Source of the DNA: Desulfonatronum thiodismutans
Lineage (GTDB): Bacteria > Desulfobacterota > Desulfovibrionia > Desulfovibrionales > Desulfonatronaceae
Direction: 5' to 3'
NCBI RefSeq assembly: GCF_000717475.1
Contig: NZ_JPIK01000021.1
Span: forward strand, 118,195 to 182,194
DNA: 64,000 bases
Below the pieces are notes generated by a model, which was not told where the DNA came from, ran no database searches, and worked only from the letters and a program-made list of their open reading frames with translations. Shown in pieces: positions 46,513-56,101 of this stretch (positions are counted from its first letter, which is position 1; each line of letters starts with the position of its first letter). The position numbers and the translations under genes are program-made.

Positions 46513-46672
46513 GGGTTCACGGTTCAGGGGTTCACGGTTCAACGGTTGCCGTGGGCCCCCGGCCGTTCATCTCTCTGGATGGCAAGTACTCCCTTATTTG
46601 AACCCCGAATAACGAGTTTTGATTTTGCATCATGCAACCGCTGAACCTCTGAACCGTGAACCGTTGAGCCCC
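46513..46672. repeat. Imperfect long inverted repeat between the TauE operon and the PEP-synthase-like gene
   Basis: The arms 46513-46549 and 46634-46672 are imperfect inverted repeats of a GGTTCACGGTTCA-type sequence, which is itself internally repeated. About 85 bp separate them. It resembles intergenic palindromic elements elsewhere in this window and may also serve as terminator of the upstream operon. Confidence 0.6.
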
Positions 46673-46683
46673 TAACACCCCCC

Positions 46684-49341
46684 ATGACCGCACTGCTCAC
46701 CCGCATCAAACGCCTGTTCAGCCGGACTCCGGAGATAGACGAGGTCGAGGCCGCGGCGGTGGGCGCGCTGTTCAAGGGCAAGTACAATTCTTTCAAGCGG
46801 CTTTTGGAAGCCAACAATCAGGCTTTGCGGGTGATGACCGAGCTGGATCAGACCCTGAAGGGCATGCACAGCTTCGGCATGGTCTTTGTGCGGTCCCGGT
46901 GTACGGCAGTTACCGTGGACGTCTATTCCATCGTCAAAAATCTCCGGGAACTGGCGGGTGGCGGATACGCGGATCTGGAGCCGGCCTTCCGGAATATCCG
47001 CGCCGATATCCGCGGGATTCTGGAGCGACGTCGCGTCAGTCCGGTCACGGACTTCGTCCTGGACCTGGAGGCCGTAGACAAGGAAATGGCCGACGCGGTG
47101 GGCGGCAAGATGGCCAATCTTGGTGAAATTCTGAAGCGTTTTCCGGATCTGCGCATTCCCCACGGATTCGTGGTCACCGTCGCCGGATACGAGCGGTTCA
47201 TGGCCCACACCATGCTGCAAAAGGAGATCGACCGTCGTCTCCAGTCCACGGAAATGGAGGACCCTTCGGCCCTGTACCGGGTCAGCTCGGAGATTCAGTT
47301 GGCGATCATCAACGCCGAGATTCCCGAGGATCTGCGGCGGGCCATTGAGGCGGCCTACGGTAGGCTGGAGGCGCGGACCCGCGCCGGGGTCAAAGTTTCC
47401 CTGCGGTCCAGCGCCGTGGGGGAAGACGCTTCCGGAGCATCCTTCGCAGGCCAATACCGGTCGGAGTTGAACGTCAACCCAAACAACCTGCTTGCTTCCT
47501 TTAAGGAAATTCTGGCTGGAAAGTATTCCGTGACCGCCATTTCCTACCGTTTGAACCGGGGCATCAAGGACGAGGACGTGCCCATGTGCGTGGGGTGCAT
47601 GGCCATGGTGGACGCCCGGGCCGGCGGGGTGGCCTACTCCCGCAGTCCGACGGACATTCGGGCAAACGCACTGTTGATCAATGCCGTGCCCGGACTGCCC
47701 AAGGCCGTGGTGGACGGCAGCGTGACTCCGGATCTGTGGGTTGTTTCCCGGACCGATCCGGAGCGGATATTGAAGGAAGTGGTGGCGCGGAAGACGGAAA
47801 AGTTTCAATGTCTGCCTGAGGAAGGCGTGACCCGCGTTGCCCTCGATCCGAACGAGGGACGTCTCCCTTCCTTGGACCGGGCCATGGTCGCTGAGGTGGC
47901 CCAGGCGACCATACGACTGGAAGAGGGGTTTGAGACGCCGGTGGATGTGGAATGGGTGCTGGACGAAGAAGGGCGTCTGGTGATCGTGCAGTGTCGCCCG
48001 TTGACGCAGCTGCCGCAAGAAGGGGACGCGGAAGCCGTTGCACCGGATGGAGGCGTGACCGGCGAAACGGTCCCGGATGACGTGGTGCTTCAGGGCGGGG
48101 ACACGGCCAGTCCCGGCATTGCCGCGGGGCCGGTCTTCGTGGTCCGGGCCAACGACGATATATTGCGGTTTCCAACGGGCGCGGTCCTAGTGGCCGCGCG
48201 GGCCCATCCCCGCTGGGCCACGCTGTTGCCCCGGGCCGCGGCCGTGATCACCGAAACCGGAGGCATCACCGGGCATCTGGCCAACGTGGCTCGGGAGTTC
48301 GGGCTTCCGGCGCTGTTCAACGTCCCCGAGGCGACGCGAAAACTCGGGACCGGGGAAGAGGTCACCCTGGACGCGGACATGCGCCGGGTGCATTCCGGGC
48401 GGGTGGAGCGGCTTTTGGCCCAGCAGCGGCCCCGCAAGGGACTGATGGAAGGCACCCCGGTCCATGAGACCTTGAAGGAGGTGGTCCGGCTGATCACGCC
48501 GCTGAACCTGACCGACCCGGCCGGACCGGATTTCAAGGCCGGGAATTGCCAAACCCTGCACGATATCACCCGCTTTTGCCATGAGATGAGCGTCCGGGAG
48601 ATGTTCTCCTTTGGGCAAGAGACGGCCCTGGTCCGGCGGGCCGGCAAGCGTCTGGTGGTGGACGTGCCCATGCAGTGGTGGGTGCTGGACCTGGAGGACG
48701 GGTTCCGAGATCCGGTGACGGGTCCGCACGTGCATATCTCCAATATTCAGTCCCAGCCCATGCAGGCGTTGTGGGCCGGGATCACGGCCAAGCCCTGGGC
48801 CGGGCCACCGGCCGTGGACGGCAGGGGGTTCATGTCCGTGATGCTCCAGGCCGCTTCCAATCCGAACCTCAACGCGGATGGGGCCTCGGAGTACGCCCAG
48901 CGTAACTACTTCATGATCTCCCGGTATTTTTGCAATCTGACCTCCAGAATGGGCTTTCATTTCTCCACGGTGGAGACCCTGGCGGGGGATCCGGCGTATG
49001 AGAACTACGCCCGCTTTTCGTTCAAGGGCGGAGCCGCGGACCTGCGGCGACGGGTCATGCGCACCCGGTTCATCGCGTCCGTGCTGGAGGAGCAAGGCTT
49101 TGAAATCGAGTCCCACGAGGACATGCTCATCGCCCGGATCAGCGGTCGCCCCCTGGAGGAAACATTGGCGGCTTTGCGGATTCTCGGTTATCTGACCATC
49201 CATACCCGGCAGTTGGACATGATCATGCTCAATCCGGATCAGGTGTCCTATTACCGGGCTATGCTGTGCACGGACATCGGGGGCATGGTCCAGGATGGGC
49301 GTTGCGTCCTGAATCAGACATCGGATCTCCAATCTCAATAA
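46684..49341 (+). CDS. PEP-synthase-like protein with ATP-grasp and swivelling-His domains, no C-terminal barrel
   Basis: 885 residues. An N-terminal region of about 130 residues is unassigned. An ATP-grasp PPDK_N domain follows (about 135-460; NLGEILKRFPDLRIPHGFVV and LRSSAVGEDASGASFAGQ). The PEP-utiliser swivelling domain contains TGGITGHLANVARE with the catalytic His531. The last 290 residues do not look like the TIM-barrel PEP/pyruvate-binding domain of PEP synthase or PPDK, so the usual product site is absent. The tail carries PMQWWVLDLEDG. Phosphotransfer to an unknown acceptor, as in rifampin phosphotransferase-like enzymes, is conceivable. It is 10 bp from a cytidylate-kinase-like/receiver fusion. 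Confidence 0.8.
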   Translation: MTALLTRIKRLFSRTPEIDEVEAAAVGALFKGKYNSFKRLLEANNQALRVMTELDQTLKGMHSFGMVFVRSRCTAVTVDVYSIVKNLRELAGGGYADLEPAFRNIRADIRGILERRRVSPVTDFVLDLEAVDKEMADAVGGKMANLGEILKRFPDLRIPHGFVVTVAGYERFMAHTMLQKEIDRRLQSTEMEDPSALYRVSSEIQLAIINAEIPEDLRRAIEAAYGRLEARTRAGVKVSLRSSAVGEDASGASFAGQYRSELNVNPNNLLASFKEILAGKYSVTAISYRLNRGIKDEDVPMCVGCMAMVDARAGGVAYSRSPTDIRANALLINAVPGLPKAVVDGSVTPDLWVVSRTDPERILKEVVARKTEKFQCLPEEGVTRVALDPNEGRLPSLDRAMVAEVAQATIRLEEGFETPVDVEWVLDEEGRLVIVQCRPLTQLPQEGDAEAVAPDGGVTGETVPDDVVLQGGDTASPGIAAGPVFVVRANDDILRFPTGAVLVAARAHPRWATLLPRAAAVITETGGITGHLANVAREFGLPALFNVPEATRKLGTGEEVTLDADMRRVHSGRVERLLAQQRPRKGLMEGTPVHETLKEVVRLITPLNLTDPAGPDFKAGNCQTLHDITRFCHEMSVREMFSFGQETALVRRAGKRLVVDVPMQWWVLDLEDGFRDPVTGPHVHISNIQSQPMQALWAGITAKPWAGPPAVDGRGFMSVMLQAASNPNLNADGASEYAQRNYFMISRYFCNLTSRMGFHFSTVETLAGDPAYENYARFSFKGGAADLRRRVMRTRFIASVLEEQGFEIESHEDMLIARISGRPLEETLAALRILGYLTIHTRQLDMIMLNPDQVSYYRAMLCTDIGGMVQDGRCVLNQTSDLQSQ

Positions 49342-49350
49342 GGCAAGCTC

Positions 49351-50625
49351 ATGGGCATCATCAGTATTTTTCACGGAAGCTTCTGTCACGAAAAAGAAGT
49401 CGTCGCGCTGGTCACGCAGCGGATCGGCATGGTGGAGCTGGAGGACCGGAAACTCCTGGAGCTGACCCAGGCCCGGTTCGGGGTGCAAGCCCTGGCGTTA
49501 GAGCGATCCTTGTTTCAGGGGAAGTGGAGTGGGGCTTTTTTCGCCGTTGAAAAGCGGCTTCACTTGGCCATGGTCCGCCGGACCCTGGCGGATATGCTGG
49601 TGGACCTGGAACAGGACAAGGTCCTTTGTTCGGGCTTTCTTGCACACCTGGTGCCCCGTTCCGTGAACCACGTCTTCCACGTTTGCCTGATCGCGGAGTT
49701 CGGGTACCGGGTGGACCGGGCCATTGCCGACCTGAAGCTTTCCATGGAACTGGCCCGTGAGCAGGTGGCCGGGGACGACCGGGTCCGGGCGGCCTGGACC
49801 GAGGAGCTGCTTCGCAAGGAGCCCTGGGACCATACGCTGTACGACCTGGTCCTGCCCATGGATCGCAAAAGCGTGGAAGAGGGCGCGGCTGCCATTGTTG
49901 AGCATTCCCGAAAGGATCTGCTCCAACCCGACGATTTGTCCCGCAAGGCGCTCAGGGATTTTCAGCTCCAGGCCGAGGTGGAACTGGCTCTGGCCGAAGA
50001 AGGGCACGCGGGGCAGGTCAAGGCGGAGAGCGGCCGGGTTGAACTGCTCATCACCCAGAACGTGATCATGCTCTCCAAGCTGGAAGAGGAACTGCGGGAC
50101 ATCGTGATCCGGGTCCCTGGAGTCAAGGAAGTGATCATCAACCTGAGTCCGGAATTCTATCAAAAAAACATGTACCGACAACATCAGCCCGAACAACGGG
50201 GGAAATTGCTGCTGGTGGATGACGAACGGGAGTTCGTGCACACCTTGTCCGAACGGCTGTTGATGCGGGAAATCGGCTCCGCGGTGGTGTATGACGGGGA
50301 GCAGGCCCTGGCCTTCGTGGATGAAGACGAGCCGGACGTGATGGTCCTGGACCTGAAAATGCCCGGAATTGACGGCCTGGAGGTTCTGCGTCGAGTCAAG
50401 CGGGCCCATCCCCAGGTTCAGGTGATCATTCTCACCGGCCACGGTTCCAAGGAAGATGAACGGAATTGCATGGATGCCGGAGCCTTCGCCTACCTGCAAA
50501 AGCCGGTGGACATCGACATCCTGACCCGGCTCCTGGAGCAGGCCCGGTCACGGAATCCGGACCATGTCCAGGAGGAGAAACAGGCCCGGACAACAAGCCC
50601 TACCGAGCACGAGAATGGCGCGTAA
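49351..50625 (+). CDS. Degenerate cytidylate-kinase-like domain fused to a receiver (paralogue A)
   Basis: 424 residues. Residues 1 to about 205 resemble the cytidylate-kinase-like family (ISIFHGSFCHEKEVVALV, then DKVLCSGFLAHLVPRSVN, then HVFHVCLIAEFGYRVDRAI). The phosphate-binding loop has lost its usual Gly-Ser-Gly-Gly-Lys/Arg form, so kinase activity is doubtful. A BON-like alpha/beta segment at about 215-270 follows. The C-terminal receiver has D290, D291 and the phosphoacceptor D334 (VLDLKMPG), and KP in the last strand. It is placed between the PEP-synthase-like gene and a histidine kinase. A phosphorylation-regulated nucleotide-binding protein is inferred. Confidence 0.78.
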   Translation: MGIISIFHGSFCHEKEVVALVTQRIGMVELEDRKLLELTQARFGVQALALERSLFQGKWSGAFFAVEKRLHLAMVRRTLADMLVDLEQDKVLCSGFLAHLVPRSVNHVFHVCLIAEFGYRVDRAIADLKLSMELAREQVAGDDRVRAAWTEELLRKEPWDHTLYDLVLPMDRKSVEEGAAAIVEHSRKDLLQPDDLSRKALRDFQLQAEVELALAEEGHAGQVKAESGRVELLITQNVIMLSKLEEELRDIVIRVPGVKEVIINLSPEFYQKNMYRQHQPEQRGKLLLVDDEREFVHTLSERLLMREIGSAVVYDGEQALAFVDEDEPDVMVLDLKMPGIDGLEVLRRVKRAHPQVQVIILTGHGSKEDERNCMDAGAFAYLQKPVDIDILTRLLEQARSRNPDHVQEEKQARTTSPTEHENGA

Positions 50626-52387
50626 CGCCCTTGTCATGCTCTGGGAGCGCTTTAAACCGGCGTTTTGGGACGCCGACGATCCATCCGAGCCCGGGGTGGA
50701 TGGGGGTGGATTCAACTATCGGCGGATCTGGAAGCTGGTGGTCCTGCTGGTGACCACGGTATCCGTGGTTCCGCTGCTGGTGATCACGTTCATGGACTAC
50801 AACCTGAACCGCAAGGCCATGCAGGCGGATTTCGTCTATCCGATCAACAGTCTGCTTTCCAATACCAAGTTGAGTCTGGCGTCCTTCCTGCAACAGCGTC
50901 AGGCAGTGCTGGAATTCATTGTCGCTGATCATTCGCTGGAAGAACTCTCAGACGAGTTTTTTCTCCATGAACTCTATCATAATATGAAGGCCGCTTTTGG
51001 TGGATTCGTGGATGTCGGTTTGATTGACGGATACGGAAAGCAGCTGGCCTATGTCGGGCCGTTCGATCTGAAGGGCAAGGACTATTCGGAACAGGACTGG
51101 TTTGCCGAAGTCCTGGATCGACGGGTGTTTATCAGCGATGTTTTTCTCGGTTTTCGAGACGTGCCGCATTTCGTGATCGCCGTGAAGCGGATCTGTTATG
51201 ACGGCACGATTATGATTCTTCGAGCAACCATCGATACGGAACAGTTCTTCAATCTGGTGCAGTCTTTGAACCTGAGAGCCACGACGGACGCGTTTCTGGT
51301 CAATAGACAAGGCGTGCTGCAAACCCCCAGCTTTTCTCACGGCGATGTGTTGAACGAAATTTCGTACCCCGTACCTCCGTACTCGGACGTTCCGGTCATT
51401 TTTGAAATCGAGGATATCCGACAAAACCCCGCCTACATGGGATACGTTTATGTGGAAAATACGCCGTTCATCTTCATGGTGGTCAAGCAACAGCAGGAGA
51501 TGATGCGCAACTGGTGGCGGTTGCGTATGGAAATGTTTGGTTTTTTGCTGATCAGCGTGACCTGCATCGTGGCGGTCATTTTAACTTCGGCAACTGTATT
51601 GGTGCGGCGGATTTATGAGGCGGACAGAAAGCGCTCCATCGCTTTGCATACGGTGGAACATACCAACAAGATGGCCTCCATCGGACGCTTGGCCGCCGGC
51701 GTGGCCCATGAGATCAACAATCCACTGGCCGTGATCAATGAAAAAGCCGGCCTGATAAAGGATATCTTCTCATTTTCGGACAAATACGGCCAGGACAAGA
51801 AACTCTTGTCCTTGGTGGACTCCATCCTGATGTCCGTGGAGCGCTGCAGCGCCATTACCCATCGGCTGCTGGGGTTTGCCCGGCATGTGGACGTCCAGTT
51901 GGAGCAGGTGGATGTGGTGCAGACGGTGCGGGATGTACTGGGTTTTCTGGACAAGGAGGCCCAGTACCGGGATATCCATGTCAGTTTGGATATTCAGGAG
52001 AATGTTCCGATGATCCATACGGACAAGGGGCAGCTGCAGCAGGTGCTGCTGAACATCGTGAACAATGCCTTTGCCGCGGTCCAGGATGGCGGAATGATTG
52101 CCATTGCCTTGGACGTTCCCCAGCCTTCGGAGGTTCAAATCTCCATAACGGACAATGGATGCGGTATTTCGCCGGAAAACATGAAGCGGATTTTCGAGCC
52201 TTTTTTTTCCACCAAGTCCAAGCAAGGGACGGGGCTGGGCCTGTCCATAACCTACGGGTTGGTCAAAAAGCTGGGTGGCTTGATCCATGTTCAGTCGGAG
52301 CTGGGTCGGGGAACCACGTTCACAGTAACGCTGCCTGTGGCTCGTGCGCAAAAGGAGGAGGAAAGTGCGAATTCTGCTTGTGGATGA
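50615..52387 (+). CDS. Membrane sensor histidine kinase
   Basis: 590 residues. A first membrane helix (about 34-58) and a second (about 305-330) enclose an extracytoplasmic sensor domain of about 250 residues that looks like a double-Cache fold. The cytoplasmic part has a HisKA H-box MASIGRLAAGVAHEINNP with His365, an N-box NIVNNAFAAV, G1 DNGCGISPENM and G2 GTGLGLSI, so the kinase is complete. I prefer ATG 50615, overlapping the previous gene by 11 bp, over an upstream in-frame ATG at 50564. The response regulator that follows overlaps it by 23 bp and is the obvious partner. Confidence 0.9.
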   Translation: MARNALVMLWERFKPAFWDADDPSEPGVDGGGFNYRRIWKLVVLLVTTVSVVPLLVITFMDYNLNRKAMQADFVYPINSLLSNTKLSLASFLQQRQAVLEFIVADHSLEELSDEFFLHELYHNMKAAFGGFVDVGLIDGYGKQLAYVGPFDLKGKDYSEQDWFAEVLDRRVFISDVFLGFRDVPHFVIAVKRICYDGTIMILRATIDTEQFFNLVQSLNLRATTDAFLVNRQGVLQTPSFSHGDVLNEISYPVPPYSDVPVIFEIEDIRQNPAYMGYVYVENTPFIFMVVKQQQEMMRNWWRLRMEMFGFLLISVTCIVAVILTSATVLVRRIYEADRKRSIALHTVEHTNKMASIGRLAAGVAHEINNPLAVINEKAGLIKDIFSFSDKYGQDKKLLSLVDSILMSVERCSAITHRLLGFARHVDVQLEQVDVVQTVRDVLGFLDKEAQYRDIHVSLDIQENVPMIHTDKGQLQQVLLNIVNNAFAAVQDGGMIAIALDVPQPSEVQISITDNGCGISPENMKRIFEPFFSTKSKQGTGLGLSITYGLVKKLGGLIHVQSELGRGTTFTVTLPVARAQKEEESANSACG

Positions 52388-52733
52388 CGAGCTTGAGCTT
52401 GTTTCCGCCTTGGCCGAGCGGCTGGCGATTCGGGGCATTGCCGCGGACTATGCCATCACCGGGGATCAGGCTTTGCGCATGGCTGGAGAAAACGACTACG
52501 ACCTGGCTGTGTTGGATGTGAAGATGCCTCATGTGAGCGGTCTGGAGTTGTGGGATCAGCTCCATGTTCTGCATCCGCGAATGCGTTGCATCTTTCTGAC
52601 CGGGCACACCTCGGAGCGGGACTTTCAGGCCGGAACCCGCGCCGGGGCGTTGTATCTGCTCAAACCATTGAAAATCGAAGTGCTGATTCAGAATATTCGC
52701 CAATTGTTGGAGAGTCAGGGGAAGATAGGGTGA
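52365..52733 (+). CDS. Stand-alone response regulator (receiver only)
   Basis: 122 residues, one receiver with D7, D8, phosphoacceptor D51 (AVLDVKMP), a Thr in IFLTGHT and KP in the last strand (LLKPLKIEVL). It has no output domain. GTG 52365 with AGGAGG 6 bp upstream is the likely start; a GTG 21 bp earlier is also in frame. It overlaps the end of the histidine kinase gene by 23 bp, which points to a cognate pair. One base separates its stop from that of the convergent cytidylate-kinase-like fusion. Confidence 0.88.
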   Translation: MRILLVDDELELVSALAERLAIRGIAADYAITGDQALRMAGENDYDLAVLDVKMPHVSGLELWDQLHVLHPRMRCIFLTGHTSERDFQAGTRAGALYLLKPLKIEVLIQNIRQLLESQGKIG

Positions 52734-52734
52734 C

Positions 52735-53955
52735 TCATCCCTTTTTCCGCTCGGTGTCCAGCGTGGCGTAAGCCCGGCGGATAGTTTCAGTGAGTTCCTT
52801 GAAATCCACGGGCTTTTGCAGGCAGGCGAAAGCTCCCTGGTTCAGGCAGGTTTGAAAATCCTTCTCGTTGCCCGTGCCGGAAAGGATGATCACCGGCACA
52901 CGGGGATGGCCTTGGCGAATCATGCGCAGGACGTCCATGCCGTGAATTTCGGGCATTTTCAGGTCCAGGAGGATCACTTCGGGCTCGTCTTCCTCCACCA
53001 CCCGCAGGGCTTGCTCCCCGCTGGTGACCACGGCCGCTCCCATTTCGCGCATTTTGAGCCGCTCGGACAGGGTCACGGCAAAATCCCGTTCATCGTCCAC
53101 CACCAGCACCTTGGCCGGGTTTTCAAAGTCGAAGGGGCGATAGACATCGGTCCGGTAGATATCCGGACCCAGCCTGACTTCCAGGGGGGCGTCCCCGGCC
53201 TCGTCCCGGACGATGGCCCTTAGCTCCTCTTCCAGACGCTCCGGCCGGACAACGTTCTTGTCCACGTGCAGTTCGATCCGGCCCAGCTTCACGTCCGTCC
53301 GGAGCACATGGCCCTTGACGGCCAGAGCCGCCTCCACCCTGGCCGCCAGGGCGAAGTCCATCGCCGCCTGGGAGGATTCCTGGGTGGGCAGGGTAACGGC
53401 GCGCTGAGCCCGATCCTGGATCAGGTCCGCGGCGTCCTGGACCGGGGTCGCATCCATGGGGATCAGGATGTCGCAGGGCGAGGATCGTCCGGGATCCTTT
53501 TGAGCCAGGAAGTCGGTCCAGCGGGTTCGGGCCTCGTCCTCCTGGGCGATCAACTTGGTCAGAGCCTTGGGGTCCAGGTGGTGGGACCGGGCCGCGGTCT
53601 GGAGCCGAAATGCCTCGTCCGCGGCTAAGCAGACCTTGAGCACATGGGTCATGGTCTTGGGAACCAGGGAACCGGCCAGGCCCAGGAGCAGCAGATCGTC
53701 CTCGAGCAGGCGCCGGGCTACCACGGCCTTGTAGCAGCTCACGCAGCGCTCCCGTTCCCGGGTGAAGGTGTTGAACACGGACGGTTTGCCGAACAGGGCG
53801 CGGTAGAACTTGTTTTCCGAAAGCCCATAGGTCGAGGCGGCCTCGGCGATAATTTGGCGATCCTCCAAAACCTTCAGGGAGAGGGCTTTGGCAACGGCGC
53901 CGGCTACTTCCTGTTCCTGGCAGTAGGCGGCACTGTAAATGGTCAATATAGGCAT
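52735..53955 (-). CDS. Degenerate cytidylate-kinase-like domain fused to a receiver (paralogue B)
   Basis: 406 residues with the same three-part architecture as paralogue A. Cytidylate-kinase-like N-terminus: ILTIYSAAYCQEQEVAGAVA, then LEDDLLLLGLAGSLVPKTMT, with the same loss of the P-loop. The middle BON-like segment contains RIELHVDKNVV. The receiver holds KVLVVDDERDFAVTL and phosphoacceptor D331 (LLDLKMPEIHG). It is placed 15 bp downstream of the SLC13/TrkA-C permease, so each paralogue belongs to a different transport operon. ATG 53955 has GAGGT upstream. Confidence 0.78.
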   Translation of the reverse strand: MPILTIYSAAYCQEQEVAGAVAKALSLKVLEDRQIIAEAASTYGLSENKFYRALFGKPSVFNTFTRERERCVSCYKAVVARRLLEDDLLLLGLAGSLVPKTMTHVLKVCLAADEAFRLQTAARSHHLDPKALTKLIAQEDEARTRWTDFLAQKDPGRSSPCDILIPMDATPVQDAADLIQDRAQRAVTLPTQESSQAAMDFALAARVEAALAVKGHVLRTDVKLGRIELHVDKNVVRPERLEEELRAIVRDEAGDAPLEVRLGPDIYRTDVYRPFDFENPAKVLVVDDERDFAVTLSERLKMREMGAAVVTSGEQALRVVEEDEPEVILLDLKMPEIHGMDVLRMIRQGHPRVPVIILSGTGNEKDFQTCLNQGAFACLQKPVDFKELTETIRRAYATLDTERKKG

Positions 53956-53970
53956 GGGTGTACCTCGGAG

Positions 53971-55830
53971 CTAGAAGAGCAGGTTGAGCACTGTCAGGGA
54001 CACGATAAGAAACAGTACGGTCATGATCCCTCCGGCGCGCAGGAAGTCGGCGTTGCGGTAGCCGCCGGGGCCCATGATCAGCGCGTTGACTTGGTGCGTG
54101 GGGATCAGAAACGAGTTGGACGTGCTGATGGCCACGGTCAGGGCGAACATGGCCGGATCGGCCCCAGCCAGCACGGCGATGTTCACGGCCAGGGGCACCA
54201 GCAGAACCGTGGCCCCCACGTTGGACATCAGCAGCGTGAAGACCGTACTGAGCACGGCCACAGCGGCTTGAAGCACCCAGATCGGAACGTCGCCCAGCAG
54301 GTTGAGAGTCTGCACCGCGATCCAGGCCGCCGTGCCCGTGGACTCCACGGCCATGCCCAAGGGAATCAGGCTGGCCAGCAGAAAAACCGACTGCCAGCTC
54401 ACGCTTTTGTAGGCCTCGTCCATGGTCAGCACGCCGCTGACGATCATGGCCGCGGCCCCGGCCATCAGGGAGACGGACAGTCGTAGATCGCTGAACAGCA
54501 CCAAAACCATGGTGATCAGGGAAATGGCCAGGGCGTGGGGCATCTTCTCATGCAGGATCACCTCGTGGGGAAAGTTGGAGGTGACCACCACGAAGTCCGG
54601 GTTCTTCTCCAGGGCTGCCAGGTCTTCCCAGAGACTGTGCAGCACCAACGTGTCTCCGGATTGCAAAGGCAGATCCCGCAGGTTGCCGCGGATGACCTTC
54701 CCGGCGCGGTTCACGGCCAGAACCGAGATGCCGTGGGTCTTGCGCATCCGGACGTCCTGGAAGGTCTTGCCGATCAGATTGGAGCGCGGCGGGACGACCA
54801 CCTCGGAAATTCCGGCCTGGGACGCGGAAAGCACCTCGGCGAAGTGGGTGAGCATGCCCGAACATTGCAGGTCCATCTCCTGACAGACGTCGCCGATGTC
54901 CGCGCGCGCTCCCAGCAGGCCGATCTGGGAGCCGGCCTGGATGACGATGTCGTGGGCTGGGGCGATGCGCAGATCCCGGTTTTGGTAAAGGCCGATGACC
55001 GCGACCCGGTTGCCGAACAGGCTTTCGGCGTCAGCCACGGTCTTGCCGTCCAGGAGGCTGCCGGCAAAGACGTGGATCTCGAAGATGTCGCCCTCAAGGC
55101 CGTACAATCGGCGGAAGTACTCCACAGTGGAAACTTCCTGATCCTGCCCTTTTTTTGCCGGCAGAACGTAGGGACCCAGGAGCACGAAATAGACGATGCC
55201 GGTCAGAATCAAAGCGACGCCCACCGGAGTCACGTCGAAGATGGCGAAGGTGCGCATGGGAGCGACGCCTTCGGGCAGCATCCGGTTGGAGGTGGCGATC
55301 AGATCATTGAGCAGGATCAGCGGACTGGAGCCGATCATGGTCAGGGTCCCGCCGAGAATGGCGCAAAAGCCCATGGGCATCAGCAGGCGGGACATGGGCA
55401 GGCCGGTGCGCATGGCGATGCGCTTGATCACGGACATGAACAGGGCCGCCGCGCCCACGTTCTGCATGAACCCGGAGACCACGCCCACGGTTCCGGAGAT
55501 AACCGGCACGATCCGGCGCTCGGTCTGTCCGCCGACGCGCAGGATCAGGGAGGCCAGCTTGCTCATCAGGCCGGTCTTGTCCAGGGCTTTGCCCAAAATG
55601 ATCACGGCGATGATGGAGATCACGGCGTTGCTGGCAAAGCCCCTGAACAACTGGTCGCCGGGAACCAGGGCGGGCACACCGGGGATCAGGCCCATGACCC
55701 CCAGGATCATCATGATGGTCACCGCGGCCACGTCCACCCGAACCACTTCGGAGATGAACAGGATGACGGTCAAGCCGAGGATTCCCAGAACCCACAGCAT
55801 TTCCGGCGTCAATGGAATCGATTCAGCCAT
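53971..55830 (-). CDS. SLC13-type permease with central TrkA-C (RCK_C) pair
   Basis: 619 residues. Membrane segments at both ends flank a cytoplasmic central region (about 205-395) with two RCK_C/TrkA-C-like domains; SLRLVDLPLQSGDTLVLHSL-type sequence is seen as NLRDLPLQSGDTLVLHSLW. This architecture is typical of CitT/YbhI-like or sulfate permeases of the SLC13 group with regulatory ligand-binding inserts. It probably moves an anion such as sulfate, sulfonate or carboxylate. ATG 55830 begins MAESIPLTPEMLW. It is upstream of the cytidylate-kinase/receiver paralogue B in the same operon. Confidence 0.88.
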   Translation of the reverse strand: MAESIPLTPEMLWVLGILGLTVILFISEVVRVDVAAVTIMMILGVMGLIPGVPALVPGDQLFRGFASNAVISIIAVIILGKALDKTGLMSKLASLILRVGGQTERRIVPVISGTVGVVSGFMQNVGAAALFMSVIKRIAMRTGLPMSRLLMPMGFCAILGGTLTMIGSSPLILLNDLIATSNRMLPEGVAPMRTFAIFDVTPVGVALILTGIVYFVLLGPYVLPAKKGQDQEVSTVEYFRRLYGLEGDIFEIHVFAGSLLDGKTVADAESLFGNRVAVIGLYQNRDLRIAPAHDIVIQAGSQIGLLGARADIGDVCQEMDLQCSGMLTHFAEVLSASQAGISEVVVPPRSNLIGKTFQDVRMRKTHGISVLAVNRAGKVIRGNLRDLPLQSGDTLVLHSLWEDLAALEKNPDFVVVTSNFPHEVILHEKMPHALAISLITMVLVLFSDLRLSVSLMAGAAAMIVSGVLTMDEAYKSVSWQSVFLLASLIPLGMAVESTGTAAWIAVQTLNLLGDVPIWVLQAAVAVLSTVFTLLMSNVGATVLLVPLAVNIAVLAGADPAMFALTVAISTSNSFLIPTHQVNALIMGPGGYRNADFLRAGGIMTVLFLIVSLTVLNLLF

Positions 55831-56101
55831 GCACTCCCCGCTTGTTGAAGATGATTCGCTTCCTTTTTGCTTCCTTGGCCGACCTTTTCGCGGCGATCCG
55901 GGGCCTTTTAAAGGGCGGTTCGGGCAAGAAGAAGCTTTTCGTGTAGCTCATGGTCCGGGATGTGTCGACCCGATCTCGATTAGCGGCGGTTTTGCATGGT
56001 TAAGGGTGGAGCATTCGGCGGCATGCCGCATCTTTAAACGCTCCAGGGACAAGCGCGGGATGAAGACGGACGGATAACTTCTTTCCACAAAGCGAGGGCG
56101 C
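55831..56101. other. Divergent intergenic region
   Basis: About 270 bp between the leftward permease gene and the rightward degenerate kinase. It should contain both promoters. I find no good sigma-70 or sigma-54 consensus and no strong stem-loop apart from short GC-rich palindromes (CGGCGGCATGCCGC at about 56013-56026). Confidence 0.4.
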
